A DNA stretch of 64,000 bases from Chitinimonas viridis. GTDB lineage: Bacteria; Pseudomonadota; Gammaproteobacteria; Burkholderiales; Chitinimonadaceae. The notes beneath the pieces were generated by a model, which worked only from the letters and a program-made list of their open reading frames with translations, did not search any database and was not told the DNA's origin. A program made the position numbers and the translations under genes. Each line of letters opens with the position of its first letter. Position 1 is the stretch's first letter. The stretch lies in contig NZ_JAUFPU010000019.1 of assembly GCF_030409555.1 (NCBI RefSeq), forward strand, positions 186,001 through 250,000, given 5' to 3'. This document shows, piece after piece, positions 1-8,126 of the stretch.

Positions 1-381
1 AAGACGGGTGCAGCGGCCGCCATCGGCCTGGTGATACCGGAGCTGGCAGGCAAGCTGGACGGCCTGGCGGTACGCGTGCCGACCATCAATGTCTCGTTGG
101 TCGACTTTGTCTTTACTGCCAGCCGCGATACCAGCGTGAGCGAAGTCAACGAGATACTCAAGCAAGCCGCCGCAGTGAGCCGCGATGGCATTCTGACTTA
201 TGTGACCAAGCCCCTTGTGTCTGTCGATTTCAACCATAACCGCGCTTCGTCGAATTTCGATTCGTCGCAGACCAAGGTGAGCAACAAGCGCCTGGTCAAG
301 GTCATGGCCTGGTACGACAACGAATGGGGCTACTCCAACCGCATGCTGGATACCTGCAAGGCGCTGATGCAAGCACGCTGA
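1..381 (+). CDS. gap: Glyceraldehyde-3-phosphate dehydrogenase, C-terminal part (5' end outside window)
   Basis: Frame 1 is open from the first base and ends in TGA, giving 126 residues of the catalytic and C-terminal part of type I GAPDH, the glycolytic enzyme that oxidises glyceraldehyde 3-phosphate to 1,3-bisphosphoglycerate with NAD. The visible signatures are KTGAAAAIG just after the phosphate-binding region, the segment [12 protein letters not shown], and the near-C-terminal [14 protein letters not shown] that is almost invariant in the family. The catalytic Cys and the NAD-binding Rossmann domain lie before the window. The GTG at 31 is an internal valine, not a start. Two tandem hairpins follow the stop codon. 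Confidence 0.97.
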   Translation, partial: KTGAAAAIGLVIPELAGKLDGLAVRVPTINVSLVDFVFTASRDTSVSEVNEILKQAAAVSRDGILTYVTKPLVSVDFNHNRASSNFDSSQTKVSNKRLVKVMAWYDNEWGYSNRMLDTCKALMQAR

Positions 382-404
382 GCGGTAGCCGCAACCTCAC
401 ATGA

Positions 405-451
405 CCGCGCGGGCTATGACCTGCGCGGCATGTCGGCACCCTGGGTGCCGA
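405..451 (+). terminator. Two tandem hairpins after gap
   Basis: A 9-bp stem (405-413 with 420-428, one G-U pair, loop CTATGA) is followed by a second stem, TCGGCACC (433-440) with GGTGCCGA (444-451). They lie between the gap stop and malE. Neither is followed by a clear T run, so they may act as a weak terminator, a 3'-end stabiliser, or a leader structure of the next gene. Confidence 0.4.
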
Positions 452-498
452 AGCGCCGTTAGAGCGCCATCCCCAACCATCACCGGAGTGATACCCCA

Positions 499-1752
499 AT
501 GACTATCCGTTCCAACGGTGTAGCGGGCATTCTTGCGCCCCAAGAATGCCCTGTTGCCGTTTCTCCCCGTCGCATCGTGCTGAAAACCTTGCTGGGCATT
601 GCTGCCAGCGCCTGTCTGCTGAGCCCGGCCATGGCGGCTGGTAAGCAGCTGACGGTCTGGATCAATGGCGACAAAGGCTACGAAGGCATAGAGAAGATCG
701 GCAAGCTGTATACCAAGCAGACAGGCATCACCGTCAAGGTCGAGCATCCCGATGATGCACCGACTCGGTTTCAGCAGGAGGCGCTGGCCGGCAATGGCCC
801 TGATATCTGGATCTGGCCGCACGACCGCATTGGTGAGTGGATCAAGCTGGGGTTGCTGACACCCATCAATCCGACCGAGGAGGCGCGCCGCAATATTGTT
901 TCGGTGGCTTGGGATGCGTTTACCGTAGGCGGCAAGACCTGGGGTTATCCCTTGTCGGTGGAGACGGTCAGCCTGATCTACAACAAGGCCCTGATCAAGA
1001 ACCCGCCCAAGAGCTTCGAGGAAATACCGGCACTGGATGCCCAGCTACAGAAACGCGGGGCCAGGGCCATCTTGTGGGACTACAACAACACCTACTTTAC
1101 CTGGCCCTTGATGGCGGCGAACGGCGGCTATCCGTTCTTCCGCGATATCAAGGGCAACTATGACGCCCGCGATACCGGTGTCGCCAAGCCCGGCGCGGTG
1201 GCAGGCCTGGAAACGCTTGCCATGCTGATCAACAAGGGTGTCATGCCCAAGGGCGCTAGCTACGGCCAGATGGAAGAGGCCATGCGCAACGGCAAGCTGG
1301 GTATGATGATCAGCGGTCCGTGGGCCTGGGAGGGATTGCGGGAGGCCAAGATCAATTTCGGCGTGGCACCCATACCCAGCGTGAAGGGTAAGCCTTCGCG
1401 GCCCTTTGTGGGTGTGCTGGGCGCCATGATCAATGCCAAGAGCCGCAACAAGAAGGAGGCCCTGGCTTTCCTGGAGCAGCACCTGCTCAAGCTCGTTGGC
1501 CTGAAAGCCATGAACGAGGCGGTGCCGCTGGGCGTACCGGCAGATATCACGCTGTTCTGGCAACTCTACAACGACGAAAACATCCGTAACTCCATGGATA
1601 ACATCCATCTGGGCAAGCCTATGCCGTCCAATCCGGAGATGGGCAAGTTCTGGGCTGCCATGGCGACAGCGCTACCACAGGTGACTGATGGCAACGTCAA
1701 GCCACAAGAGGCCATGGTGACGGCCGCCAAGCAGATCGCTGCGCCCATGTAG
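499..1752 (+). CDS. malE: Maltose/maltodextrin-binding protein (MalE family)
   Basis: A 417-residue periplasmic solute-binding protein for maltose/maltodextrin ABC import. The mature part begins KQLTVWINGDKGYEGIEKIG and carries the MalE-type GPDIWIWPHDRIGEW and MMISGPWAWEG segments, as in Enterobacterial MalE. The signal peptide is preceded by an unusually long N-terminus. The hydrophobic stretch starts only near residue 27, after RRIVLK, which also resembles a twin-arginine motif. The annotated ATG has a GGAG 12 nt upstream; a GTG at 577 would give a compact, conventional signal peptide but has no visible ribosome-binding site. A perfect 11-bp hairpin lies between these two starts. No MalFGK genes are adjacent, so the permease must be elsewhere. 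Confidence 0.9.
   Translation: MTIRSNGVAGILAPQECPVAVSPRRIVLKTLLGIAASACLLSPAMAAGKQLTVWINGDKGYEGIEKIGKLYTKQTGITVKVEHPDDAPTRFQQEALAGNGPDIWIWPHDRIGEWIKLGLLTPINPTEEARRNIVSVAWDAFTVGGKTWGYPLSVETVSLIYNKALIKNPPKSFEEIPALDAQLQKRGARAILWDYNNTYFTWPLMAANGGYPFFRDIKGNYDARDTGVAKPGAVAGLETLAMLINKGVMPKGASYGQMEEAMRNGKLGMMISGPWAWEGLREAKINFGVAPIPSVKGKPSRPFVGVLGAMINAKSRNKKEALAFLEQHLLKLVGLKAMNEAVPLGVPADITLFWQLYNDENIRNSMDNIHLGKPMPSNPEMGKFWAAMATALPQVTDGNVKPQEAMVTAAKQIAAPM
525..551 (+). promoter_or_regulatory. Perfect inverted repeat at the malE start region
   Basis: GGGCATTCTTG (525-535) and CAAGAATGCCC (541-551) are exact reverse complements separated by CGCCC. The structure is within the first 18 codons if translation starts at 499, or in the leader if it starts at 577. 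It could be a regulator-binding palindrome or an mRNA hairpin controlling malE; there is no T run to make it a terminator. Confidence 0.5.
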
Positions 1753-1790
1753 GCCATATCTGCATCCAGCGCTACATGCCGCGCTAGGCG

Positions 1791-2975
1791 TCAGGGGGTG
1801 TGACCGGGTATGTCGACGACTACCCGGTTACGCCCCGCCTGCTTGGCCCGGTAAAGTGCTTCATCTGCCGCTTTGAGCAGATCATCAGCCGTCAGTCCAG
1901 ACCCGGGAGCACGCTGAGCGAGACCCAGGCTGATGGTGAGATGCCCCAATTCGCTACCCATGTGGGGCAGGGCCTGCACGGCGATGGCGTTGCGCAGCTG
2001 CTCGCCCATATGGGGCAGTTCCTGGCTGGCAGGGTTGAACCACAGCAGTACGAATTCTTCCCCGCCGTAGCGGGCGGCGATGTCCAACGGTCGCCTGGCG
2101 TGCCGGTTGATGGTGTCGGCAACCAGTTGCAGCACCTTGTCCCCTCCAGCATGCCCGTAGTAGTCGTTGTAACGCTTGAAGTAGTCCACGTCGATCATGG
2201 CGAGCACCAATGATCGCTGCTCACGCTGTGCCTGGCGCCAGGCGCGCTCCAGGTGGGTGTTGAAGGCACGCCGGTTGTAGAGCCCGGTCAGGCCATCGTG
2301 CTCGGCCAGTTCATGCAGCAAGGCATTGACCAGGAAGGTCGTGCGGGTGCTGTACTCAAGAAAGTAGCTGCCGGTCGCACCTACGATATTGGCGGTCAGC
2401 ATAAAGGCACCGTGATACAGCTGTAGCGTTGTATCGGGCTGCAGGGCGGACTCCATGATCAGAAAACTGGCCAGGATGAGGGCATTGATCAGCAGGGCAT
2501 GCCACCACTGCAGGCTGGCGATAAAGTAGATGAACAAGGCCACCAGCAATATGCCCTCATACGGCAGGGGATAGTCACGTGCCAGCGCAACGCCAATAAC
2601 ACCAACCGTTCCCAGGCCTGTCAGCAGGGCTGACAAGCAGACTGCCCACTGCAGGTAAGCGCGCCACCGTTGTTGGTAGCTGAGCCAGAGGGTAATGGCA
2701 AAGGCTGGGATGATCAGCCCCAGCCTGATGGGTACGGTGCGCTCCCAGACGGTGGAGGGCAGGGTGGTGAGGTCGATCAGCACGAACAGGGCAAACAGCG
2801 TGATGGCCATGCCGCCTGCCCAACGCAGGCGTGACATATGGGTATCCACATGAAACTGGCGGAAGGCCTGCTCGAGCTGCGGGGTAAACCGTAGCCAACG
2901 GTAGCCGTGCAGCATCGCGTCCCGGTAGGGCGAGGGGCTGGTTTTGTCGAGTAGGTCTGGGTCGATCTGCAGCAT
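1791..2975 (-). CDS. Membrane-bound diguanylate cyclase (GGDEF domain)
   Basis: A 394-residue protein that should make c-di-GMP from GTP at the inner membrane. Residues about 50-215 form five or six hydrophobic segments with no recognisable named sensor domain. A short linker leads to a GGDEF domain that begins at LAEHDGLTGLYNRRAF. The active-site motif is GGEEF (in AARYGGEEFVLLW), a functional variant of GGDEF. RPLD sits exactly five residues before it, which is the canonical RxxD allosteric inhibition site, so product feedback is likely. No EAL domain is present. It is transcribed divergently from the GT41 gene; a link to pilus or adhesin expression nearby is only inference. Confidence 0.93.
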   Translation of the reverse strand: MLQIDPDLLDKTSPSPYRDAMLHGYRWLRFTPQLEQAFRQFHVDTHMSRLRWAGGMAITLFALFVLIDLTTLPSTVWERTVPIRLGLIIPAFAITLWLSYQQRWRAYLQWAVCLSALLTGLGTVGVIGVALARDYPLPYEGILLVALFIYFIASLQWWHALLINALILASFLIMESALQPDTTLQLYHGAFMLTANIVGATGSYFLEYSTRTTFLVNALLHELAEHDGLTGLYNRRAFNTHLERAWRQAQREQRSLVLAMIDVDYFKRYNDYYGHAGGDKVLQLVADTINRHARRPLDIAARYGGEEFVLLWFNPASQELPHMGEQLRNAIAVQALPHMGSELGHLTISLGLAQRAPGSGLTADDLLKAADEALYRAKQAGRNRVVVDIPGHTP

Positions 2976-3189
2976 CGTGGGGCTTTACTCGTGTCTATCG
3001 GCTGGGCCACGAAACCTACCCCGATATCTTGCACCCCTGCCTTGCCAGTCTGCCTGGGCCGGCCCGGAGGTACTTGCCTGGGGTGTACGGTCTGCCGTAT
3101 GCGTCCTGCATCACTCTGGGGTGATGGCGTTACCAAGCTTCAGTGTAGTGCGTTAAAGTGCCGACCCAACATCAAAACTCGGGGCGAGC

Positions 3190-4980
3190 ATGAACCAGGC
3201 GTGGGCGGCGATATTGCGTAAGCTCGGTGTGCACAGCGGTGTGCTGGCGGCTGGGCGTCGATTGCTGGCTGCAGAGCGCTACGAGGCGGCGGAAATCTAT
3301 TTGCAGCTGGCCAGCAGGATGGCCCCCAAGCATGCCGCCACCTGGCTGGCGCTGGGTACATGCCTGCAATGCAGGCATTGCAATGTGGCCGCCATGGCTG
3401 CGCTGGAAACAGCCCTGGAACTGGCACCTGACCTGGAAGAAGCTGAGCAGCGCTTGGGGCACGCAGCCATCGAGGCCGCGCGCTGGCCGGAGGCAATAGC
3501 CCGCTTTACCGCCTTGCTGGCTCGCCACCCAGGCTCGGCCGAATATCATTACCATCTGGGCAATGCCCATGCCGGTGCTGGGCAGTTGCATGAGGCGGTG
3601 GAACATTACCGGTCTGCGCTGGCTATCGAGGAGGTGGCCTCCAGCCATAACGGCTTGGGCCTGGTGTTGTCCGAACTGGGCAGGCAGGCCGAAAGCCTGC
3701 CGCATTTCCGGCGCGCGGCAGAGTTGTCGGACAAGCCGACTTACCTCTCCAACTTGCTGTTTACCTTGTGCTACGACGACACGCTCAATCCCGGCGCGCT
3801 CTACCAGGCCCATTTGCAACAGGCTGCCCGCTTGCCTGCCGAGCAGGTACGGCGCTGGAAGCAGGATTGGCGCCCAGAACGCAAGCTACGCGTAGGCTAT
3901 GTATCACCGGACATGCGGCATCACCCGGTTGCCTATTTTGTGGAGCCGGTTTTCCGCGAGCATGATCGCAAGCAGTTCGATGTCTATGTCTATTCCACCC
4001 AGCGACAGCTGGCCAGCGACACGACCACGCGCCTGTCAGGCCTGGCTGACTACTGGCGGGAATTCGATGACGCCGAAGCCGAGGCCGTGGCAGAGGCCAT
4101 CTTGGCGGACCGGATCGATATCCTGGTCGACTTGGCCGGGCATACCGGCAACAACAGCTTGGTGTTGATGGCCCGCCGCCTGGCCCCTGTGCAGGTTACC
4201 TGGCTGGGGTACCTCAACACGACGGGCCTAGCCACCATGGATTACCGCCTGACCGACGCCGTGGCCTGCCCGCCACAATACGCCCAGGCCCTGCATAGCG
4301 AGCAACTGGCGTATCTGCCTGATTCGCAATGGTGCTATCAACCACCCGCCGATGCACCCGAAGTGGTCACCATGCCTTGTCTGGTGGGGCAGGGTATTAC
4401 TTTTGGCGCCCTGCACAATCCCGCCAAGATAGGCCCGGCAGTCATTCGCCTATGGGCCGATCTGCTATTGGCCGTGCCGGACTCTCGCCTGCTGATCGCG
4501 GCAAGGGGTTTTGCCCGCATTGCGGATGAGACGCGCGCCCGCTTTGCCGCATTGGGCGTGGCGCCAGAGCGCATCGTGATACGTGACCGTGCACCTTTTC
4601 ACGATTATCTGGCCATGCATGGCCAGATTGACATCAACCTGGATACCTTTCCCTATACCGGCGGCACAACCACCTGCCATTCGCTTTGGATGGGTGTGCC
4701 GGTGCTGACGCTGGCATGCGATACGGTGATGGGACGTGGCGGTGCCAGTGCCTTGAACGCCGTGGGCTTGAGCGACTGGATCGCTGACAGTGGCGACGCT
4801 TTCGTGCAGCGTGCATTGGCTCAGTTGCAGGACCGAGCGGCGCTCAACCAGCTACGCCTGGGGCTCAGGGAGCGCATGGCGCGCTCGCCCTTGATGGATG
4901 GCCCCCGGTTTACCCGCGCGCTGGAGCAGCAATATCGGGCGATGTGGCAACGGCGCTGTGAGCAGGAACAAGCGATATGA
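3190..4980 (+). CDS. TPR-GT41 family glycosyltransferase (O-GlcNAc transferase-like)
   Basis: A 596-residue soluble protein with no signal peptide. Residues about 1-225 are tetratricopeptide repeats (for example LRWEAL-type helices around YHYHLGNAHAGAGQLHEAVEHY). The rest is a SPINDLY/O-GlcNAc transferase catalytic region: RKLRVGYVSPDMRHHPVAYF at the start of the first Rossmann lobe, VDLAGHTGNNSL, and the sugar-nucleotide-site segment DTFPYTGGTTTCHSLWMGVP. The family transfers a sugar from a UDP donor to Ser/Thr (or Asn in HMW1C-like members) of proteins in the cytoplasm. The target is unknown; the TPR part normally recognises it. ATG start, with a weak GGGGCGAGC upstream. A strong terminator follows immediately. 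Confidence 0.9.
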   Translation: MNQAWAAILRKLGVHSGVLAAGRRLLAAERYEAAEIYLQLASRMAPKHAATWLALGTCLQCRHCNVAAMAALETALELAPDLEEAEQRLGHAAIEAARWPEAIARFTALLARHPGSAEYHYHLGNAHAGAGQLHEAVEHYRSALAIEEVASSHNGLGLVLSELGRQAESLPHFRRAAELSDKPTYLSNLLFTLCYDDTLNPGALYQAHLQQAARLPAEQVRRWKQDWRPERKLRVGYVSPDMRHHPVAYFVEPVFREHDRKQFDVYVYSTQRQLASDTTTRLSGLADYWREFDDAEAEAVAEAILADRIDILVDLAGHTGNNSLVLMARRLAPVQVTWLGYLNTTGLATMDYRLTDAVACPPQYAQALHSEQLAYLPDSQWCYQPPADAPEVVTMPCLVGQGITFGALHNPAKIGPAVIRLWADLLLAVPDSRLLIAARGFARIADETRARFAALGVAPERIVIRDRAPFHDYLAMHGQIDINLDTFPYTGGTTTCHSLWMGVPVLTLACDTVMGRGGASALNAVGLSDWIADSGDAFVQRALAQLQDRAALNQLRLGLRERMARSPLMDGPRFTRALEQQYRAMWQRRCEQEQAI

Positions 4981-5004
4981 AAAGACCGCCGGTCGGCGGT
5001 CTTT
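4981..5004. terminator. Bidirectional intrinsic terminator
   Basis: AAAGACCGCC (4981-4990), loop GGTC, GGCGGTCTTT (4995-5004): a perfect 10-bp GC-rich stem flanked by A and T runs. It begins directly after the GT41 stop codon and lies between convergent genes, so it can stop transcription from both sides. Confidence 0.9.
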
Positions 5005-5023
5005 CTGCTAAGTGACTGTTATA

Positions 5024-5914
5024 TCAAGTAAGTTTATTTTCCCAGTCGGCTGCTGCTGCCTCGTCCTGCTTTTCACCCCATAGTCCTTGCCGATAGATCT
5101 TGATCAGGCGTTGTATGGCTGGGCGATACCCCAGGTTGCCAGCACGGGTCAGCCAGTCTATGGCGCGGGCGCTATCTTGCTTGACCCCCTTGCCGTTCTG
5201 GTACATCAACGCCAGGTTCAGCATGGCCTGGCCGTTGCCTTCCTTGGCGGCTTTTTCGTACCAGCTACGTGCCGCATCGAAATCCTGCTTCAGCCCGCGG
5301 CCACTCGCATACATGTAACCGAGGTTGTTCTGGCCCTGTGGAAAGCCGGCATCGGCCGCCTTGCGGTATAGAAGGACAGCTTGGTTGTCGTCCTTGGGCA
5401 CACCACGACCCTCGGCATACAGGAAGCCCAGGTTGGTCTGCGCCAGGGGCAGGTTCTGATCTACCCCCTTGCGATACCACTCCACGGCCTTGCCGAAGTC
5501 CTGCTTGACCCCCCAGCCATTCTCGAACAGCACGCCAACATTATTTTGCGCCAGGGCATAGCCCTTGTCGGCGGCCTTGCGATACCACTGCATGGCCTGC
5601 GAATAATCACGCGGTAGACCCAGGCCGCGCTCGTACAGATAACCCAGCGATGTCTGGGCAGGCATGTAGCCTTTGTCGGCCGCCTTCTTGTACCAGAACT
5701 GGGCGCGGGCGTAGTCGGCGGTGACGCCTTCGCCGCGCTCATACATGGCGCCCAGCTCGGTCTGGGACCGGACGTCGCCCTGATTGGCGGATTCCGTGTA
5801 TTCCTTGGCGGCACGGGCAAAGTCACCGCCTTGCTGGGCATCCTTCCCAGCCTGGTAGTCGGCCTGGGCGGAGAGGCAGAGCAGCAATGTAAATAGTGGG
5901 GTAATACGCATCAT
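5024..5914 (-). CDS. Exported Sel1-like repeat protein
   Basis: A 296-residue protein made of a signal peptide (MMRITPLFTLLLCLSAQA) followed by seven Sel1-type repeats of 36 residues, each with the pattern A..WY.KAAD.G...AQ..LG..Y..G.G. Such solenoids mediate protein-protein contacts in the periplasm. The start is placed at 5914 rather than the upstream ATG at 5935 because AGGA sits 5 nt upstream of 5914 and the signal peptide then begins at once. A partner cannot be named; the divergent neighbour is the tad pilus operon. Confidence 0.9.
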   Translation of the reverse strand: MMRITPLFTLLLCLSAQADYQAGKDAQQGGDFARAAKEYTESANQGDVRSQTELGAMYERGEGVTADYARAQFWYKKAADKGYMPAQTSLGYLYERGLGLPRDYSQAMQWYRKAADKGYALAQNNVGVLFENGWGVKQDFGKAVEWYRKGVDQNLPLAQTNLGFLYAEGRGVPKDDNQAVLLYRKAADAGFPQGQNNLGYMYASGRGLKQDFDAARSWYEKAAKEGNGQAMLNLALMYQNGKGVKQDSARAIDWLTRAGNLGYRPAIQRLIKIYRQGLWGEKQDEAAAADWENKLT

Positions 5915-5994
5915 GTTGATCCTGTCAGCGAGCATGTTGTTTCAATCTATATAGGCTAGGCTGGATACCGCGCCTGTCAAGGCTTACACGGGGT

Positions 5995-6023
5995 TTGACT
6001 TTCATCTCGCCGAGGACTAATTT
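5995..6023 (+). promoter_or_regulatory. Sigma70-type promoter of the tad operon
   Basis: TTGACT (5995-6000), 17-nt spacer, TAATTT (6018-6023), placed about 105 bp upstream of the pilin start. Predicted transcription start is about 6030, immediately before the leader stem-loop. Confidence 0.6.
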
Positions 6024-6032
6024 CATTGTCGA

Positions 6033-6088
6033 GGTGGAAGCAAGTTGCCAGGGTCGGGTGCAGACCCGCTTCTCGCCTTGGTTCCACC
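6033..6088 (+). promoter_or_regulatory. Folded 5' leader of the Flp pilin mRNA
   Basis: GGTGGAAGCAAG (6033-6044) pairs with CTTGGTTCCACC (6077-6088) with one mismatch. Inside it GGGTC (6051-5055 offset, i.e. 6051-6055) pairs with GACCC (6063-6067). The stem would form at the very 5' end of the predicted transcript, 26 nt before the ribosome-binding site. A role in mRNA stability or pilin translation control is inference. Confidence 0.5.
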
Positions 6089-6126
6089 ACCCGTACCGCT
6101 TTATTCAGCTATCGAGGAGCACGACC

Positions 6127-6414
6127 ATGAAAAAAATCGACAACCTGCGCCAGTCCATGCGCAACCTGCCCAAGCGCCAGACTGGCCAGGGCATGACTGA
6201 ATACATCATTATCGTCGCGCTGATTGCCGTGGCGGCTATCGGTGTCTACAGCTTCTTCGGTCAAACCATCCGCGCCCAGGTATCTGGTCTCGCCAGCGAA
6301 GTGGCTGGTGATACCGCTGGTGCATCGTCCGCACGGGGTACAGCCAGTTCTGCAGCTGGTAGCGCCCGTAGCCAAGGTACAGCACAAAAGGGTATGGGTA
6401 GCTACGGCAACTAA
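6127..6414 (+). CDS. flp: Flp-family type IVc major pilin
   Basis: A 95-residue prepilin, the likely main subunit of the Flp/Tad pilus fibre. The class III leader is 20 residues ending in G, and the mature protein begins QGMTEY, giving the diagnostic Glu5-Tyr6 after the cleavage site, followed by the hydrophobic helix IIIVALIAVAAIGVYSFFG. The C-terminal third is Ala/Gly/Ser-rich and probably flexible. GAGGAG at 6114-6119, 7 nt before the ATG, fixes the start; longer upstream readings run through the folded leader and are rejected. First gene of the tad operon. Confidence 0.93.
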   Translation: MKKIDNLRQSMRNLPKRQTGQGMTEYIIIVALIAVAAIGVYSFFGQTIRAQVSGLASEVAGDTAGASSARGTASSAAGSARSQGTAQKGMGSYGN

Positions 6415-6434
6415 GCCGCAGCCATCCTATCCTG

Positions 6435-8126
6435 ATGCGGGGCGTCATCATGTCCAGTACAGTGCGCTCCGCTGTGCAGCTTAAGGGCCAGCGCGGTCAG
6501 GCGCTGGTCTTTTCGCTTATCGTGTTGGTTGTTGTCATTCTGGCCATGTTGGCCACCTTCAATGTGGGCCAGCAGACGCTGGGCAAGATGCGCTTGCAAA
6601 ATGCCGCCGATGCGGCTGTCTATAGCGCGGCGCAGGCGCAGGCGCGCGATTACAACTTTTCGGCCTATACCAACCGCGCCATGGTGGCCAATCAGGTGGC
6701 TGTCGCGCAAGTTGTCGGGCTCACCTCCTGGGCGCGCAATTTCAACAAGACCTACACCAGCGAATTTGCCTGGGTTCCCAAGATGCTCACCGCCTTGGGT
6801 GGGCCCTTGGCGGCCTGGATGTGGACGACCCCCTACAACATCAACAAGAGCATATCCAACGGCTTCCAGACGGTGATGAACACCACTGGGCCGATATTGG
6901 CCAAACTGCTGGATGGCATCAATGCGGCCTTGAATCTGGCGCAGATGGTCTACCACTACGGCACTGCCCTGACGATGGCGCAGACCTTGGGGATGGATCT
7001 GATCAACTCCTCCGGGGACGGCTTACTCAATAAGCTGGGCTTGAATACCAGCGGCATGTCTGATGCGGTACAGGATATGCTGAGCCTGGATCCCAAACAC
7101 AATGTGCTGAAGATGAATGACCCGGAGGCCAGCCTGACCAAGGGTGGCTGGGCGACGGCTGCGGTGTCGCTGTATAACTGGCTACGCTTTACCGAGCGCA
7201 AGGATCCGAATACCAAACCTGCCGCCGGCAAACAGGGCGATGGTGCGGAGGCTGACCGGTTTGCCAGCGTCACCATCAATTCTCTGGATGGTTTCTCGCG
7301 TGATCGCAGCACCAAGGACGGCTGGTTTGATGGCGCACCCGAGTTTTACTACCTGACGCCCAACCCCTTCGTATTCGATCCCACGCGGTTTATTCCCTAC
7401 CAGAATGGTGCGGTGTTCATGGCGCTATGGCACCGGGGGGGGACTGAACTCAAATCCGTCACTGCGGGCGGCAGCGCCACGGGGTATTCCAAGAAGACCT
7501 GGACAGCGCTGGATGCAACTGGCTTTACCGGCGCAGCCATATTCTGGATATCGATACTGGGCATCCCCATCCCCATACCCATCGTGATACCGACTATGCC
7601 CATGGGCTGGGGCTCGGCCCAGGCAGGGGTGCAGATCAGTGGTGCGGGTGCCTTGGGGACCAACAACAACTTCTCCACACCGGCGGGCGATGCCTATGGC
7701 GGTGCCTACAACCACACCATGACCACCATGCCGGCCTTGCGTCAGCGCCCGCAGGGCGCCGGCAATACGCTGGGTGGTGAGGGTCTGCGTCCGTATTTTG
7801 ATGTGCGCGACCTGACCAAGGACAATCTGGAAGGCGCCAGCCTGCTGATTGAAGTAGAACGCAAGTCCAGCACCTTGCCGAACTCCGGCAGCTACAGCAA
7901 GGGCCGGTTTGGCATGGAGAATGGCCAGCCGGGCGGGGATGACAGTATGCGTGCCCTGTCTCGCGCGCAAGTCTATTTCTCCCGGCCATCCAAGCTGGGG
8001 GAGGGCTGGGAGCGTGAGGACGGCAAGCAGGAGCTGGGTAACCTCTACAACCCCTACTGGCAGGCCAGGCTGACGCCTAACAGCTTCCTTGAGAAGTATG
8101 CCTCCATGATGTTCCAGCACCTATGA
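6435..8126 (+). CDS. TadG-like Flp pilus assembly protein
   Basis: A 563-residue protein with one N-terminal membrane helix (LVFSLIVLVVVILAMLATF) preceded by RGQA, then a large extracytoplasmic part. The segment after the helix, GKMRLQNAADAAVYSAAQAQARDYN, is the Tad_N/TadG signature. TadG-type proteins act in pilus biogenesis at the cell envelope; their exact job is poorly known. The helix has no Glu5 after the glycine, so it is less clearly a prepilin-peptidase substrate than the TadE-like neighbours. An ATG at 6450 with GGGG 7 nt upstream is an alternative start five codons downstream. It overlaps the next gene by 4 nt. Confidence 0.85.
   Translation: MRGVIMSSTVRSAVQLKGQRGQALVFSLIVLVVVILAMLATFNVGQQTLGKMRLQNAADAAVYSAAQAQARDYNFSAYTNRAMVANQVAVAQVVGLTSWARNFNKTYTSEFAWVPKMLTALGGPLAAWMWTTPYNINKSISNGFQTVMNTTGPILAKLLDGINAALNLAQMVYHYGTALTMAQTLGMDLINSSGDGLLNKLGLNTSGMSDAVQDMLSLDPKHNVLKMNDPEASLTKGGWATAAVSLYNWLRFTERKDPNTKPAAGKQGDGAEADRFASVTINSLDGFSRDRSTKDGWFDGAPEFYYLTPNPFVFDPTRFIPYQNGAVFMALWHRGGTELKSVTAGGSATGYSKKTWTALDATGFTGAAIFWISILGIPIPIPIVIPTMPMGWGSAQAGVQISGAGALGTNNNFSTPAGDAYGGAYNHTMTTMPALRQRPQGAGNTLGGEGLRPYFDVRDLTKDNLEGASLLIEVERKSSTLPNSGSYSKGRFGMENGQPGGDDSMRALSRAQVYFSRPSKLGEGWEREDGKQELGNLYNPYWQARLTPNSFLEKYASMMFQHL

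Noticed and set aside
5995-6126. 44-residue N-terminal extension of the Flp pilin
   Set aside because: It would translate the -35/-10 elements and the leader stem; the ATG at 6127 has the ribosome-binding site and the correct leader length.
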